Assembly (NCBI RefSeq): GCF_023525255.1 | Contig: NZ_CP073355.1 | Coordinates: forward strand, 1,364,001-1,428,000 | Length of the DNA: 64,000 bases | DNA from: Thermospira aquatica | Lineage (GTDB): Bacteria; Spirochaetota; Brevinematia; Brevinematales; Thermospiraceae | Direction of reading: 5' to 3' | Shown: positions 1 through 8,860 of the stretch, one piece after another | Position numbering within the stretch: position 1 is the stretch's first letter | How the letters are laid out: each line of letters starts with the position of its first letter | Program-made: the position numbers and the translations under genes | Notes under the pieces: generated by a model | The model's database searches: none | What the model was told of the DNA's origin: nothing | Seen by the model: the letters and a program-made list of their open reading frames with translations, nothing else

Positions 1-45
1 AGTATTAAGAGAGGCTTTTTGCCTGAACTATCCAAGGAGGAACAT

Positions 46-591
46 ATGGGCGAAAACGAAGATATCAACCTCACTGATGAGCCGGAGACACCGGAAGAGG
101 CGGCGGTTGAAGCGCGAGGTTTTTCGCTAGGGAAGCTTATAGAGTGGATCCTGTCAAATATGATTACCGTGGTGGTAGCGGTGGTTCTTTCTGTGGTGGT
201 TTCTTTTTTCATCATGAATTCGATTATTTCAAAGAAAAGTGAGGACGTGTACAAAACGGTAAAGATTACCCCAAAACCTGCTCCTCTTGCTATCTTTATG
301 CTTGATGACTTTCGCATCAATACGGCGGATATTGATGAACCTCGATTCGTTCGTGTCAAGATCAACCTGGCGTATAATCAGGGTAATAAACAGATCCAGA
401 ATGAGCTGGTCGAACGCAAGGTTCAGATTCGTGATGTGGTGCTCCGGATCTTAAATCGCAAAGAGAAGCGCGATATTGATACGGTCGAAGGCAAGGAACG
501 TCTCAAAGAGGAGATTAAAAAGGAGATAAATAACATTCTCATCAATGGAGAGATTGAGGATGTATATTTTGATGAGTTTGTGATCTCGTAA
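46..591 (+). CDS. fliL: Flagellar basal body-associated protein FliL
   Basis: FliL is a single-pass inner-membrane protein that sits around the flagellar stator and supports torque generation. The 181-residue product has an acidic N-terminal tail (residues 1-30), one strongly hydrophobic segment (about 38-60, rich in Val) and a periplasmic C-terminal domain with the FliL-type run PLAIFMLDDFRIN followed by conserved RFVRVKINLAY. The ATG at 46 is chosen because AAGGAGG lies 5 nt upstream; an in-frame TTG at 19 lies upstream of this ribosome binding site and is rejected. fliM follows after 20 nt and then fliY, the order usual in spirochaetal motor operons, whose start lies outside the window. 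Confidence 0.93.
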   Translation: MGENEDINLTDEPETPEEAAVEARGFSLGKLIEWILSNMITVVVAVVLSVVVSFFIMNSIISKKSEDVYKTVKITPKPAPLAIFMLDDFRINTADIDEPRFVRVKINLAYNQGNKQIQNELVERKVQIRDVVLRILNRKEKRDIDTVEGKERLKEEIKKEINNILINGEIEDVYFDEFVIS

Positions 592-611
592 CAAGAAGGA
601 GAGGTAGAGGG

Positions 612-1679
612 ATGACAGAGATTCTATCTCAAGATGAAATTGACGCACTTTTGACAGCTGTATCCAGTGGTGAGTCTGTACCGGCGGATATAGGAGGAAT
701 AGGTGGTGGGGGTGTTGCGACATCTTCTGCATCAACCCCTGTGAAGCGTGATAAAAAGCGCTTGAAGGTTTACGATTTCCGTCGACCTGATAAATTCTCC
801 AAGGATCAGATCCGTACCCTGCAGATGATGCACGAAACCTTTGCGCGTCTCACGACCACCTCTCTTTCGGCGCAGTTGCGTACGCTGGTTCATGTTCATG
901 TGGTTTCCGTGGATCAGCTGACGTACGAAGAATTTACCCGTTCTATTCCCTCTCCCACGACCATGGGTATTGTCAATATGGATCCCCTGAAAGGGAATGC
1001 CGTGATTGAGCTTGATCCAAGTATTACCTTTGCTATTATCGATCGTCTGTTTGGAGGTAAGGGCGAGTCTCTCAAAACCAATCGAGAACTTACCGATATT
1101 GAACTGTCAGTTATCGAAGGAATCCTGGTTCGTGTGCTGGGAAACCTCCGTGAATCCTGGGCGAATGTGATTGATTTGAGACCACGACTTGGAAACATTG
1201 AAACCAACCCGCAGTTTGCCCAGGTTGTTCCTCCGAATAGCATGGTGGTGCTCACGACTTTTGATACCAAAGTCGGAGACGTTGAGGGAATGATGAATTT
1301 TTGTATCCCTTATATCACTATAGAGCCTATTATTTCCAAGCTCTCTGCTCAGTACTGGTATTCAAGTATCCGAAAGGGTATCTCTACGGAAAACCTTTCC
1401 CTTCTAAAGGAACAACTTGGAGAAGTCGAGGTTGAGGTTATCGCAAAACTTGGTGCGACGGAGCTGAAATTTGGAGAGATTGCTGCTATTCGCGAGGGTG
1501 ATATCATACGACTGGATGAGACCATTAAGCAGGATGCAGAGGTGATTATTGGATCTGGACCAAAATTCTTAGGAAAACCTGGTGTTTCCGGAAACAGAAG
1601 GGCTATCCAGATTCGAGAGGTTCTGACTACTATTACCGAAGAAGTGTTGCAGGATATTTTGCTGGGGAGTGAGGATTAA
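612..1679 (+). CDS. fliM: Flagellar motor switch protein FliM
   Basis: FliM forms the middle ring of the cytoplasmic switch complex and binds CheY-P, setting the direction of rotation. The 355-residue length is typical. The N-terminus MTEILSQDEIDALLTAV carries the conserved CheY-binding motif LSQDEIDALL. After a glycine-rich linker comes the CheC-like middle domain (about residues 45-240, with the SIPSPTTMGIVNM stretch typical of FliM), and then a C-terminal SpoA/FliN-like domain (about 260-345, ending in IQIREVLT). An AGAAGGAGAGG ribosome binding site precedes the ATG. It lies between fliL and fliY and is clearly cotranscribed with them. Confidence 0.97.
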   Translation: MTEILSQDEIDALLTAVSSGESVPADIGGIGGGGVATSSASTPVKRDKKRLKVYDFRRPDKFSKDQIRTLQMMHETFARLTTTSLSAQLRTLVHVHVVSVDQLTYEEFTRSIPSPTTMGIVNMDPLKGNAVIELDPSITFAIIDRLFGGKGESLKTNRELTDIELSVIEGILVRVLGNLRESWANVIDLRPRLGNIETNPQFAQVVPPNSMVVLTTFDTKVGDVEGMMNFCIPYITIEPIISKLSAQYWYSSIRKGISTENLSLLKEQLGEVEVEVIAKLGATELKFGEIAAIREGDIIRLDETIKQDAEVIIGSGPKFLGKPGVSGNRRAIQIREVLTTITEEVLQDILLGSED

Positions 1680-1729
1680 GTTTTCTTCGGAAATACCGAT
1701 ACAATTACAAATAAGAGAGGAGGTTCTTT

Positions 1730-2809
1730 ATGGGCGACGGAACATTGTCCCAAGATGAAATTGATGCGCTCTTACAAGGCACAGATGAACTGATGACGGA
1801 GAGTCTTGGGAATGCCTCCACAAATTTTGGGGTTTCTGCGGCAGCTGCAGGATCAGTTGAAAGTCTCTCCGAGATGGATAAAAATCTTCTTGGTGAGCTT
1901 ATACGTGAGATAGGCAATAGTCAGGCCAATGCGCTTTCTGCTCTTACCGGGATCAATACAGCTTTTGGTTCTCCTTTTATAGATGTTGGGGCTCTTGAGA
2001 ACCTCAAAAAAGATATCAAAGGGAGAGTGGTCCAGGCCAAGGTTTCTATTACCGGTGGTATAGCGGGAGAATGGGTGTATGTTGTTCCTGAAAAAAGTGT
2101 GTTGACTATTACCAACATTTTGATCGGACAGGAGAACAATACGGAAATTACCGATCTGGTAACCAATACCTTTGGTGAGGTGATTACGCAGATCACGGGA
2201 GCCATGATCACGGTACTTTCTGAAAAGCTGAACAAGCCTATTACCCCGGGATTTCCCAATATTGATCTCTTAGAGGATCCAGCAGCCATTTCTGTTGCTG
2301 GAGGTCAGATGGTGGTTCGACTGAACTACGTGTTTAATATCCATGATAGAGGAAGCGCTAAGATCTTTGCTTTTTTGAGTGTGCCGATGGCACGGAGTAT
2401 TGTGAATGCTTATAACGCTGCCAAGGCCACGTCCGCAACCCAGTTTGGTGCTGGTACTCAGCAACAGATGGGAGGAGTCCCTGTTCGACCTGTTGGCTTT
2501 GAACCCTTACAGCTCGGTGTTGCTTCTGAGGGTACGGGGAATATAGCGCTCTTACTTGACGTCAGCATGAAGGTTTCGGTAGAGTTGGGACGAACACGGA
2601 TGACTATCAAGGAGATTTTAGGACTCGGAGAAGGTTCGATTATCGAGCTTGATAAACTTGCTGGAGAACCGGTAGATATTCTTGTCAATGATAAGCTCAT
2701 TGCACAGGGAGAAGTGGTGGTGATCGATGAAAACTTTGCTGTGCGTGTTACCAAAATTGTAAGTCCGATGGAGAGACTTCTCGAGAACACGAGTAGTAGG
2801 CATGGATAA
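1730..2809 (+). CDS. fliY: Flagellar motor switch protein FliY (FliN/CheC fusion)
   Basis: FliY is the long form of FliN used in spirochaetes and Firmicutes: an N-terminal CheC-like phosphatase/FliM-middle type domain joined to a C-terminal FliN (SpoA) domain. The 359-residue product begins with LSQDEIDALLQG, the same CheY-binding motif as FliM. It has a CheC-like domain (about 50-230, with GEVITQITGAMITVLSE resembling the CheC catalytic helix), a short linker, and a C-terminal FliN domain (about 265-350; VELGRTRMTIKEIL, GSIIELDKLAGEPVDI). AGAGAGGAGG precedes the ATG. It is the last gene of the motor block in the window, because a strong terminator follows 5 nt after the stop. Confidence 0.95.
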   Translation: MGDGTLSQDEIDALLQGTDELMTESLGNASTNFGVSAAAAGSVESLSEMDKNLLGELIREIGNSQANALSALTGINTAFGSPFIDVGALENLKKDIKGRVVQAKVSITGGIAGEWVYVVPEKSVLTITNILIGQENNTEITDLVTNTFGEVITQITGAMITVLSEKLNKPITPGFPNIDLLEDPAAISVAGGQMVVRLNYVFNIHDRGSAKIFAFLSVPMARSIVNAYNAAKATSATQFGAGTQQQMGGVPVRPVGFEPLQLGVASEGTGNIALLLDVSMKVSVELGRTRMTIKEILGLGEGSIIELDKLAGEPVDILVNDKLIAQGEVVVIDENFAVRVTKIVSPMERLLENTSSRHG

Positions 2810-2813
2810 TGAT

Positions 2814-2842
2814 AAGCGGTGTCTGAGGACGCCGCTTTTTTC
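2814..2842 (+). terminator. Rho-independent terminator after fliY
   Basis: A 10-bp stem (AAGCGGTGTC / GACGCCGCTT, one G-T pair) with the 4-nt loop TGAG runs straight into six T residues, five bases after the fliY stop codon. It closes the flagellar operon. Confidence 0.93.
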
Positions 2843-3358
2843 TTGCAACCTTTCGTTTTTTTAAGCCTCTTGTCAGAGGTCTTTTCTGATGCTCGGTCTT
2901 TTTGTATTGGTGCAGTTTTGTTTCTTTGGCGTGTTGAGAAAAAGTTTCTTGTTGTTACCATGTCACAGGTAGGATAATGAGGTTTCTGTAGCTATGACTT
3001 TTTCAGTTAGATCACGAGGGAATGGTTATTACCTTATGGCAGTTTAAGCCCGGGAGTTGTTACCTCGTCGCAGCTAAAAATAAAAACGCAAAAGCTTTTC
3101 TTGGGTTACAGTTTCAGTGTGTCTTTCATCAACTGCAACAAAGGAAGAGCAACTCTCAGAAGGTTTGGTTAAACGTTTAACTAAAGCCTTGTACTTTTCC
3201 TTGAACAAGAATACCATATCGTGAATGGAGAATCTTTACGAGATGAGATAGAATGTGTTTTATGCGAAAAATTGGGGGAGGATTTTGTGAAAGGGCGGGT
3301 ATTTGCCAACATCGGAAAAATTTCTCTCTATTTTTCTTTTTTTCTTTTCTCTTAAACC
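2843..3358. repeat. Gene-free spacer with 19-nt dispersed repeats
   Basis: No credible gene is visible in these ~515 bases. The spacer holds a cluster of the 19-nt repeat family found throughout this window (consensus GCTMTTMCCYTDTYRCAGT): forward-like copies at 2951-2969, 3025-3043 and 3056-3074, a shortened one from 2991, and an inverted copy at 3132-3150. A 14-bp perfect palindrome, GTTAAACGTTTAAC, lies at 3168-3181 and recurs in longer form near 40.1 kb. A second small hairpin (CCTCT/AGAGG) lies at 2866-2879. Confidence 0.7.
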
Positions 3359-3387
3359 TTGCAGATTTTTTGAGTTTTGTTTATAAT
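3359..3387 (+). promoter_or_regulatory. Sigma-70 type promoter of the plsC operon
   Basis: TTGCAG (3359-3364), a 17-bp spacer and a perfect TATAAT (3382-3387). Transcription would begin near 3394, which rules out the upstream in-frame TTG (3377) and ATG (3386) as starts of plsC. Confidence 0.85.
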
Positions 3388-3415
3388 GTTATTCCCTGAG
3401 AATAAAGGTATGAGG

Positions 3416-4165
3416 ATGGGTATGAGAAGGTTATTGGGTTTTCTCCATCTTGTTTTGGCCAATTTGCTGGCATATCTTTTTGCTTTGCCCTTTACGGTTT
3501 TGCTGACACCTATTGCATTTGTGATTGCCCTTTTTGGTGGGAAACGGTTGCTTTTGTTCATTACCCGTTTCTGGGCATACCTGCTTTTTATGATCACTCT
3601 TCGCCCTGTCAAGGTTGTTGGGAGAGAGCTTGTTGATTTTTCTCGTCCTTATCTTATCCTCATGAATCATGCAAGTATGTTTGATATCCCCCTGTTGTAC
3701 AGGATTTTTCCCGGAAAAATCCAGTGGATATCCAAGGAGACGATTTTCTCTATTCCTTTATGGGGGAAAATCATGCGAGAGCTAGGATGTATTTCCATGG
3801 AGCGGGAAAAACTCAAGTCTGCAAAATCCTCACTGGAACAGGCAGTAAGAGCGGATGCTCAGGCCTCTATTGCGATGTTTCCCGAGGGAACACGAACTCC
3901 TACAGGGGAACTTCAGCGTTTCAAGAGGGGATTTGTTTATATTCTTCGAAATACAGAGTATGATGTACTTCCCATCACCTTTCGAGGGCTTTTCCGTTTT
4001 TGTCCGAAACATCGTTTTGCGGTGGATCCCCGTTGTCCTATCGAAGTGATCTTTCATAAGCCGCTGAAACGGGAGGAACTCGTGGGAAAAACTGATGAAG
4101 AGATTGTGGCTTATGTGCGTTCTGTCATTGAAACCGATCTCAAGGAGTCTTCATGCTCCCATTAA
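3416..4165 (+). CDS. plsC: 1-acyl-sn-glycerol-3-phosphate acyltransferase (PlsC family)
   Basis: Transfers a second acyl chain to lysophosphatidic acid to give phosphatidic acid, at the inner membrane. The product (about 249 residues) starts with a hydrophobic N-terminal half, then shows the acyltransferase block I NHASMFD (HX4D: catalytic His and Asp), a KETIFSIPLWG-type segment, and block III MFPEGTRTPTG (glycerol-3-phosphate binding). Three closely spaced ATGs (3410, 3416, 3422) are possible starts; AAAGG or GAGG lies in front of the second and third, so the exact residue is uncertain. The 3' end overlaps the next gene by 13 nt, so the two are translationally linked. Confidence 0.92.
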   Translation: MGMRRLLGFLHLVLANLLAYLFALPFTVLLTPIAFVIALFGGKRLLLFITRFWAYLLFMITLRPVKVVGRELVDFSRPYLILMNHASMFDIPLLYRIFPGKIQWISKETIFSIPLWGKIMRELGCISMEREKLKSAKSSLEQAVRADAQASIAMFPEGTRTPTGELQRFKRGFVYILRNTEYDVLPITFRGLFRFCPKHRFAVDPRCPIEVIFHKPLKREELVGKTDEEIVAYVRSVIETDLKESSCSH

Positions 4166-4803
4166 AGGAATTTCTTTCTATCTTTGATGCTCTTGTAAAC
4201 GAGTTTCGTATTATTAATGACCACTTTGAGATGAATGCAAATTCAACGACAGAAGATTATGATGGGGTGTTTGATCGCTGGAGACAGGATATCCAGAGAC
4301 GGTTTAGGCAAGTGGTTATCGATCGTCGCTGGGCAACGAATCAGAAGCTTATTTTACGGAACACTTTGTTTTTTATTGTGCGTTATGGAAAAACCTATAA
4401 TACGGAGGTCAAATATCTTTTTACCGAAGAGTTTCGAAAGGAGTTTGCCGAACAGATTCGAAATGCTATCGATGCACTTATTGAAACACTTTTTCGTTTT
4501 CAGTTGTTTGTGCTTGTGTTTAAGACTGAACATGAGAAAATAAATCGAGGAGAATTTGAAAAAGAATTTCTCGAGTGGAAGAAAACTCTCTACAAAAAGG
4601 CAGAGGTTTATGCTGTTGATTTTCTCTGGGTGGATGAGATAGAAATGGTAGAGAGAGGGGATCAATCTGAAAATGACCAAAAGGTTTCGAATAGGGTTGA
4701 TTTAACCCTTTCGCAGAGGGATAATGTCCAGTTTTTTGTTCGTTATGATCTGGATAATCCCCCGCCACTTATCAAAGACATTCAAATAGAACAGGATATA
4801 TAG
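4153..4803 (+). CDS. Unknown protein of the plsC-trpS operon
   Basis: A 216-residue soluble protein that I do not recognise. It is rich in charged and aromatic residues and looks mainly alpha-helical: residues about 1-60 contain EFRIINDHFEMN and YDGVFDRWRQDIQRRFRQV; residues 90-150 are amphipathic helix-like. There is no signal peptide, membrane span or cysteine motif. The gene overlaps plsC by 13 nt and lies 14 nt before trpS, so it is surely cotranscribed, and the overlap supports it being real. Its tail (DNPPPLIKDIQIEQDI) is proline/acid rich. It may be a lineage-restricted spirochaetal protein; no function is proposed. Confidence 0.8.
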   Translation: MLPLKEFLSIFDALVNEFRIINDHFEMNANSTTEDYDGVFDRWRQDIQRRFRQVVIDRRWATNQKLILRNTLFFIVRYGKTYNTEVKYLFTEEFRKEFAEQIRNAIDALIETLFRFQLFVLVFKTEHEKINRGEFEKEFLEWKKTLYKKAEVYAVDFLWVDEIEMVERGDQSENDQKVSNRVDLTLSQRDNVQFFVRYDLDNPPPLIKDIQIEQDI

Positions 4804-4817
4804 AGAGGAGAAAAGGT

Positions 4818-5828
4818 ATGCGTATCCTGAGTGGAATTCAACCAACAGGTTATCTCCATTATGGAAACTATTTTGGAGCCGTAAGAAACTGGGTACGACT
4901 TCAGAATGATCCGGCCAATGAAACGTTTTATTTTATTGCCGATCTTCATGCGCTCACCTCAAATCAGGCAGGGTACAAATCTGAGGTTCAGGTTTATATT
5001 GAGAATATGGTAGTGGATCTTCTGGCTTCGGGTATTGATCCTGATAACTCTGTACTCTTTCTTCAGTCGGATGTTCCTGAGCACAGTGAGTTGTTCGTGA
5101 TCCTTTCGATGCTGAGTCCTGTTTCCTGGCTTGAACGAAATCCAACCTACAAGGAAAAAATGGAGGAGATCAAGGGAAAGGATCTGGATAACCTCGGTTT
5201 TTTGGGGTATCCGGTTCTTCAAACAGCAGACATTGCTCTCTATGAGGCTACTCATGTGCCTGTAGGAAAGGATCAGATTCCCCACCTGGAGATTAGCCGT
5301 GAGATTATACGTCGTTTCAATACTACGTATGAGACGGAGGCACTGATAGAACCTCAACCACTCTTGTCTGAGGTTCCCAAGCTTAACGGACTTGATGGAC
5401 GAAAGATGTCCAAGTCTTACAATAATGCTATCTACCTCATTGATGATCCGGATACGGTACGTAAAAAGATTATGTCTATGGTTACTGATGTGAAACGTCC
5501 AAAGAAAAGCGATCCGGGGCATCCTGATGAATGTTTGCTGTTTCCTTATTATGCGGTTTTTTGTCAGGATCAGGAGCGTATTGAAGATGTGCGCAGGCGT
5601 TGTATGGCGGCAGAGCTTGGTTGTGTGGAAGATAAGAAGCAAATGGCAGAATTGATCATTGATTATTTTGCTGATTTCCACAGAAAACGTCAGGAGATCC
5701 TGGCAAAGAAAAATATGGTTTTTGATGTTTTGGCAGAAGGGGCTAAAAAGGCTCGAGCTGTGGCTCGTCAAACCATGGAAAAGGTTCGCCAGGCCATGGG
5801 CATGGATACACTTCGTCGCTACAGTTAG
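4818..5828 (+). CDS. trpS: Tryptophanyl-tRNA synthetase
   Basis: Charges tRNA-Trp. The 336-residue length is normal for a bacterial class I TrpRS. The N-terminus SGIQPTGYLHYGNYFGA contains the HIGH-like signature and Trp pocket, and GRKMSKSYNNAI (near residue 195) is the KMSKS loop. In between, LGYPVLQTADIALYEATHVPVGKDQ is the diagnostic TrpRS segment. The ribosome binding site is GAGAGGAG. The stop codon TAG is part of the TAGGAGG that serves as ribosome binding site for scpA. Confidence 0.98.
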   Translation: MRILSGIQPTGYLHYGNYFGAVRNWVRLQNDPANETFYFIADLHALTSNQAGYKSEVQVYIENMVVDLLASGIDPDNSVLFLQSDVPEHSELFVILSMLSPVSWLERNPTYKEKMEEIKGKDLDNLGFLGYPVLQTADIALYEATHVPVGKDQIPHLEISREIIRRFNTTYETEALIEPQPLLSEVPKLNGLDGRKMSKSYNNAIYLIDDPDTVRKKIMSMVTDVKRPKKSDPGHPDECLLFPYYAVFCQDQERIEDVRRRCMAAELGCVEDKKQMAELIIDYFADFHRKRQEILAKKNMVFDVLAEGAKKARAVARQTMEKVRQAMGMDTLRRYS

Positions 5829-5837
5829 GAGGGATGG

Positions 5838-6584
5838 GTGATAGGCATTATTCACCGTGGATACACACTCCATCTTGCCAATTTTGAGGGACCTCTTGAT
5901 CTTTTACTGGAACTCATTCAGGAAAATAAACTCCCCATCAGTGAGGTTTCTCTTTCCGCTGTGACCGATCAGTACCTGACCTATTTGCGAACAATGCAGA
6001 TATTCAATATTGATGTTGCCTCGGAATTTTTTGTCGTAGCAGCGACCCTCGTTTATATCAAGACCCGCCAACTTTTGCCCAGGATGTCCACGGAAGAAGA
6101 CGAAGAGATGCTTTCAGAGTCGGAACTCCTGGAGCGATTGAAAGAGTATAAACAATTCCGGGCGTTGGCTCGTCAGCTTGAAAAACTTGCAGAAAGAGGG
6201 GATGTTTATTATTTTCGGGGGTATATTCCTGATCCGATTGAAGGGAAAACTCATAAGGTTCAGGTAGAGAAAACCCTGTATGTTGGAGATCTTCTCCAGT
6301 GCCTTTATCGATACAAGGGGGCGTTTATTCGAAAGCCTATTCCTATCAAGCGTCGAGAGGTACGGGTAGAAGAAAAAATGGAAAAGATTATGGAAAAGGT
6401 GCAAAGAGAAAAGATGATTCGCTTTAGCCAGATTGCCATGGAAGAGCAGTCAAAGATTGATAAGGTGGCGAGTTTTCTTGGCGGCATTGAGCTCTCCTTT
6501 CGCCAGAAAGTGCTTTTAAAACAGGCCAGGGTGTTTACGGATATTTATATACATTTGCGTGAAACCCAGGGGGCGGCAGTATGA
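5838..6584 (+). CDS. scpA: Segregation and condensation protein A
   Basis: ScpA is the kleisin subunit that bridges SMC heads in the bacterial condensin. The 248-residue product has the conserved N-terminus FEGPLDLLLELIQENKLPISEVSLSAVTDQYL and ends with a winged-helix segment (FSQIAMEEQSKIDKVASFLGGIELSFRQKVLLKQ). A GTG start at 5838 is used; AGGAGG lies 5 nt upstream. The last bases overlap scpB (ATGA overlap), the normal scpAB arrangement, so the partners are coupled in translation. Confidence 0.96.
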   Translation: MIGIIHRGYTLHLANFEGPLDLLLELIQENKLPISEVSLSAVTDQYLTYLRTMQIFNIDVASEFFVVAATLVYIKTRQLLPRMSTEEDEEMLSESELLERLKEYKQFRALARQLEKLAERGDVYYFRGYIPDPIEGKTHKVQVEKTLYVGDLLQCLYRYKGAFIRKPIPIKRREVRVEEKMEKIMEKVQREKMIRFSQIAMEEQSKIDKVASFLGGIELSFRQKVLLKQARVFTDIYIHLRETQGAAV

Positions 6585-7231
6585 TACAATCGCTTTTTTT
6601 GAACAAGACGTATTCGAGACAGGAACTCTACGGGCTTATTGAGGCCATCCTGTTTGTAAACGGCAAGGCTTATGACAAAAAGGATCTGGCGGCTTTGCTG
6701 GAATGCAGTGTCGAAGACCTAGAACATCTGATTGAGGAGATGAACGCGAATTACAAAGAAGCGAAACGCGGGCTTACCATTATCCCGGTAGCTCATGGTT
6801 ATCAGCTGGTTACGAGTCCTCTGTATCATCAAGAGATGAAAGAGCTCTTTGGAAAACGTAGTGAGAACAAGCTTTCTCCTTCGGCGTTGGAGGTGCTGGC
6901 TATTATTGCTTACAAACAACCTGTTTCCAAGGATGAGATTGATAGAATACGTGGCGTATCCTCTTCACGGAGTTTGAATCTGCTTCTTACACTTAAACTT
7001 ATCACTGTTTCTGGATCAAGTGATGATGTTTTTCAAAATCCTTTGTATGTGACGACAGAGAGGTTTCTTGAGCTTTTTCGTATCAACAGTTTAGATGATC
7101 TGCCTGCTCTTTCACAGCTTGAATGGAAGGAGATGGAAGGGTTTGATGAGGAAGGTTTTGCTGAAACAGAAGAAAACGATGAGGATATTTCAGGTGAGGG
7201 AGAGAATACCGAGAAAGAAACACTTTTTTAA
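6581..7231 (+). CDS. scpB: Segregation and condensation protein B
   Basis: ScpB is the kite subunit of SMC-ScpAB, and works with ScpA in chromosome organisation. The 216-residue product carries two winged-helix domains: LYGLIEAILFVNGKAYDKKDLAALL near the N-terminus and LSPSALEVLAIIAYKQPVSKDEIDRIRGV in the middle, followed by a very acidic tail (about residues 180-216). The ATG overlaps the scpA stop codon. Confidence 0.96.
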   Translation: MIQSLFLNKTYSRQELYGLIEAILFVNGKAYDKKDLAALLECSVEDLEHLIEEMNANYKEAKRGLTIIPVAHGYQLVTSPLYHQEMKELFGKRSENKLSPSALEVLAIIAYKQPVSKDEIDRIRGVSSSRSLNLLLTLKLITVSGSSDDVFQNPLYVTTERFLELFRINSLDDLPALSQLEWKEMEGFDEEGFAETEENDEDISGEGENTEKETLF

Positions 7232-7246
7232 AGAAGGAGGTGCCCT

Positions 7247-8323
7247 ATGGCAGAAAGAGATATAGAAACGCTACGTAAGCATATCAATGAGATTGACGAG
7301 CAGCTGGTGAAACTTTTGGACGAAAGAGCAGAGCTTGTCAAAGAGATAGGAGAATACAAGAAGAGCCAGAATATCCCTGTCTATCATCCAGAGAGAGAAC
7401 AGGAGGTGCGAGAAAGAGTACTTTCTATTTCTAAAGGCATTTTTCCGCAAAAAGCTCTTATGCAGGTGTTTACCGAGATTATGTCTGCGGCACGTTCTCT
7501 GGAGGAAACGATTCGTATTGCGTATCTCGGTCCTGAGGGCACACATACTGAACAGGCTGTTATACGGCATTTTGGTTCTTCGGTAGAATTACAATCTTTT
7601 CAGACGATTCCGGATGTGTTTCGTGAAGTGGAAAATGCCAAAACCCATTTTGGTGTGGTGCCTATAGAGAACTCTCTCGAGGGAACGGTGAATATTACTC
7701 TGGATGAGTTTGTTGATTCTCCTTTGCAGATTGTTGGGGAAACGTATCTTTCTATTCATCATTGTCTTTTGGCAAATGTTGGGAATCTTGCTGAGATAAA
7801 GCGAGTGTATTCTCATCCCCAGGCTTTTGCCCAGTGTCGGCTCTGGCTTGAAACCCATCTTCCGAATGTGGAAAAAATTGAGACCTCGAGTACAGCGAAA
7901 GCGGCAAGTATGGTCCCCTGGGATAAGTTTTCCGCAGCGATTGCAGCACCTTTGGCTGCGGAAAAGTATGGTCTTCGTATCCTGGAAGCGAATATTGAGG
8001 ATAACCCGGAAAATTATACACGTTTCTGGGTGATAGGTCAACCTGGCACTCCTATCCAGAATCCGAATAAGACGACGATACTTATTTCAGTGAAGGATAG
8101 ACCAGGGGCTTTGCTTAAACTGCTTTCGCCTTTTCAGGTATATGACATCAATCTTTCAAAGATTGAGTCGCGTCCTTCAAAGAGACGTCCCTGGGATTAT
8201 CTTTTCTTTATCGATATTGATGCAGGGCTTCAGCAGAAAGGCCTTGCCAAGGCGCTCGAAAAGGTGAAAGAGGATGCGGTTTTTGTGAAGGTTTTGGGGT
8301 CTTACATCAAAGGAACCCTTTGA
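7247..8323 (+). CDS. pheA: Bifunctional chorismate mutase / prephenate dehydratase (P-protein)
   Basis: Converts chorismate to prephenate and then to phenylpyruvate in phenylalanine synthesis. Three domains are visible in the 358 residues: an N-terminal AroQ chorismate mutase (about 1-85; LRKHINEIDEQLVKLLDERAELV and YHPEREQEV), the prephenate dehydratase domain (about 92-270; AYLGPEGTHTEQAV, GVVPIENSLEGTVN, SSTAKAA) and a C-terminal ACT domain with the phenylalanine-binding ESRPSKR motif. AAGAAGGAGG lies 6 nt before the ATG. It is the last gene of the plsC operon. Confidence 0.97.
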   Translation: MAERDIETLRKHINEIDEQLVKLLDERAELVKEIGEYKKSQNIPVYHPEREQEVRERVLSISKGIFPQKALMQVFTEIMSAARSLEETIRIAYLGPEGTHTEQAVIRHFGSSVELQSFQTIPDVFREVENAKTHFGVVPIENSLEGTVNITLDEFVDSPLQIVGETYLSIHHCLLANVGNLAEIKRVYSHPQAFAQCRLWLETHLPNVEKIETSSTAKAASMVPWDKFSAAIAAPLAAEKYGLRILEANIEDNPENYTRFWVIGQPGTPIQNPNKTTILISVKDRPGALLKLLSPFQVYDINLSKIESRPSKRRPWDYLFFIDIDAGLQQKGLAKALEKVKEDAVFVKVLGSYIKGTL

Positions 8324-8358
8324 TGGAGAAAAAGGTTAACGAAAAGGCAGGAGTTTTC

Positions 8359-8387
8359 TTGACAAAAAATGAGAAGTATTGTATAAT
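8359..8387 (+). promoter_or_regulatory. Promoter of rplM-rpsI
   Basis: A consensus promoter: TTGACA (8359-8364), 17-bp spacer, TATAAT (8382-8387), with an expected start near 8394, 26 nt before rplM. Confidence 0.93.
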
Positions 8388-8419
8388 ATACTTCCAATTT
8401 ATGGCGTGAGGAGAAATAA

Positions 8420-8848
8420 ATGAAGACCTTTGTGCTCAAATCTAAAGATATCAAGCGAGAATGGTATCTGATAGACGCTGCTGGCCAGCCGGTAGGTCGG
8501 GTAGCTGCAAAGGCTGCTCATATTTTGATGGGGAAACACAAACCTACGTATACTCCCCATCTGGACAATGGAGATTTTGTGATTATTATTAATGCTGGCA
8601 AGGTAATGATGACCGGGAGAAAGCCTAAAACAAAAGTCTATTATCGGTATTCTGGCTATGTGGGTGGCATGAAAGAAACAACCTTCCAGGAGATGATTCG
8701 TCGTAATCCTGTTTATCCTCTTCAGAAGGCTATCAAAGGCATGATGCGCAAGAACAAGCTTGCCAAGACAATGGTAAAAAAGCTTTATCTGTTTCCTGGA
8801 GCTGAACATACTTTGCAGAATGTGAAGCCCACCAAGGTTGAGTTGTAA
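8420..8848 (+). CDS. rplM: 50S ribosomal protein L13
   Basis: A structural protein of the large ribosomal subunit. The 142-residue product matches L13 throughout: WYLIDAAGQPVGRVAAKAAHILMGKHKPTYTPH near the N-terminus and KAIKGMMRKNKLAKTMVKKLYLFPG near the end. A GAGGAG ribosome binding site precedes the ATG. It pairs with rpsI 12 nt downstream, the usual rplM-rpsI operon. Confidence 0.98.
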   Translation: MKTFVLKSKDIKREWYLIDAAGQPVGRVAAKAAHILMGKHKPTYTPHLDNGDFVIIINAGKVMMTGRKPKTKVYYRYSGYVGGMKETTFQEMIRRNPVYPLQKAIKGMMRKNKLAKTMVKKLYLFPGAEHTLQNVKPTKVEL

Positions 8849-8860
8849 TCGGAGGATATC

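Noticed and set aside
4959-5873. A 304-codon minus-strand frame opposite trpS
   Set aside because: A shadow of trpS; no promoter, ribosome binding site or motif.
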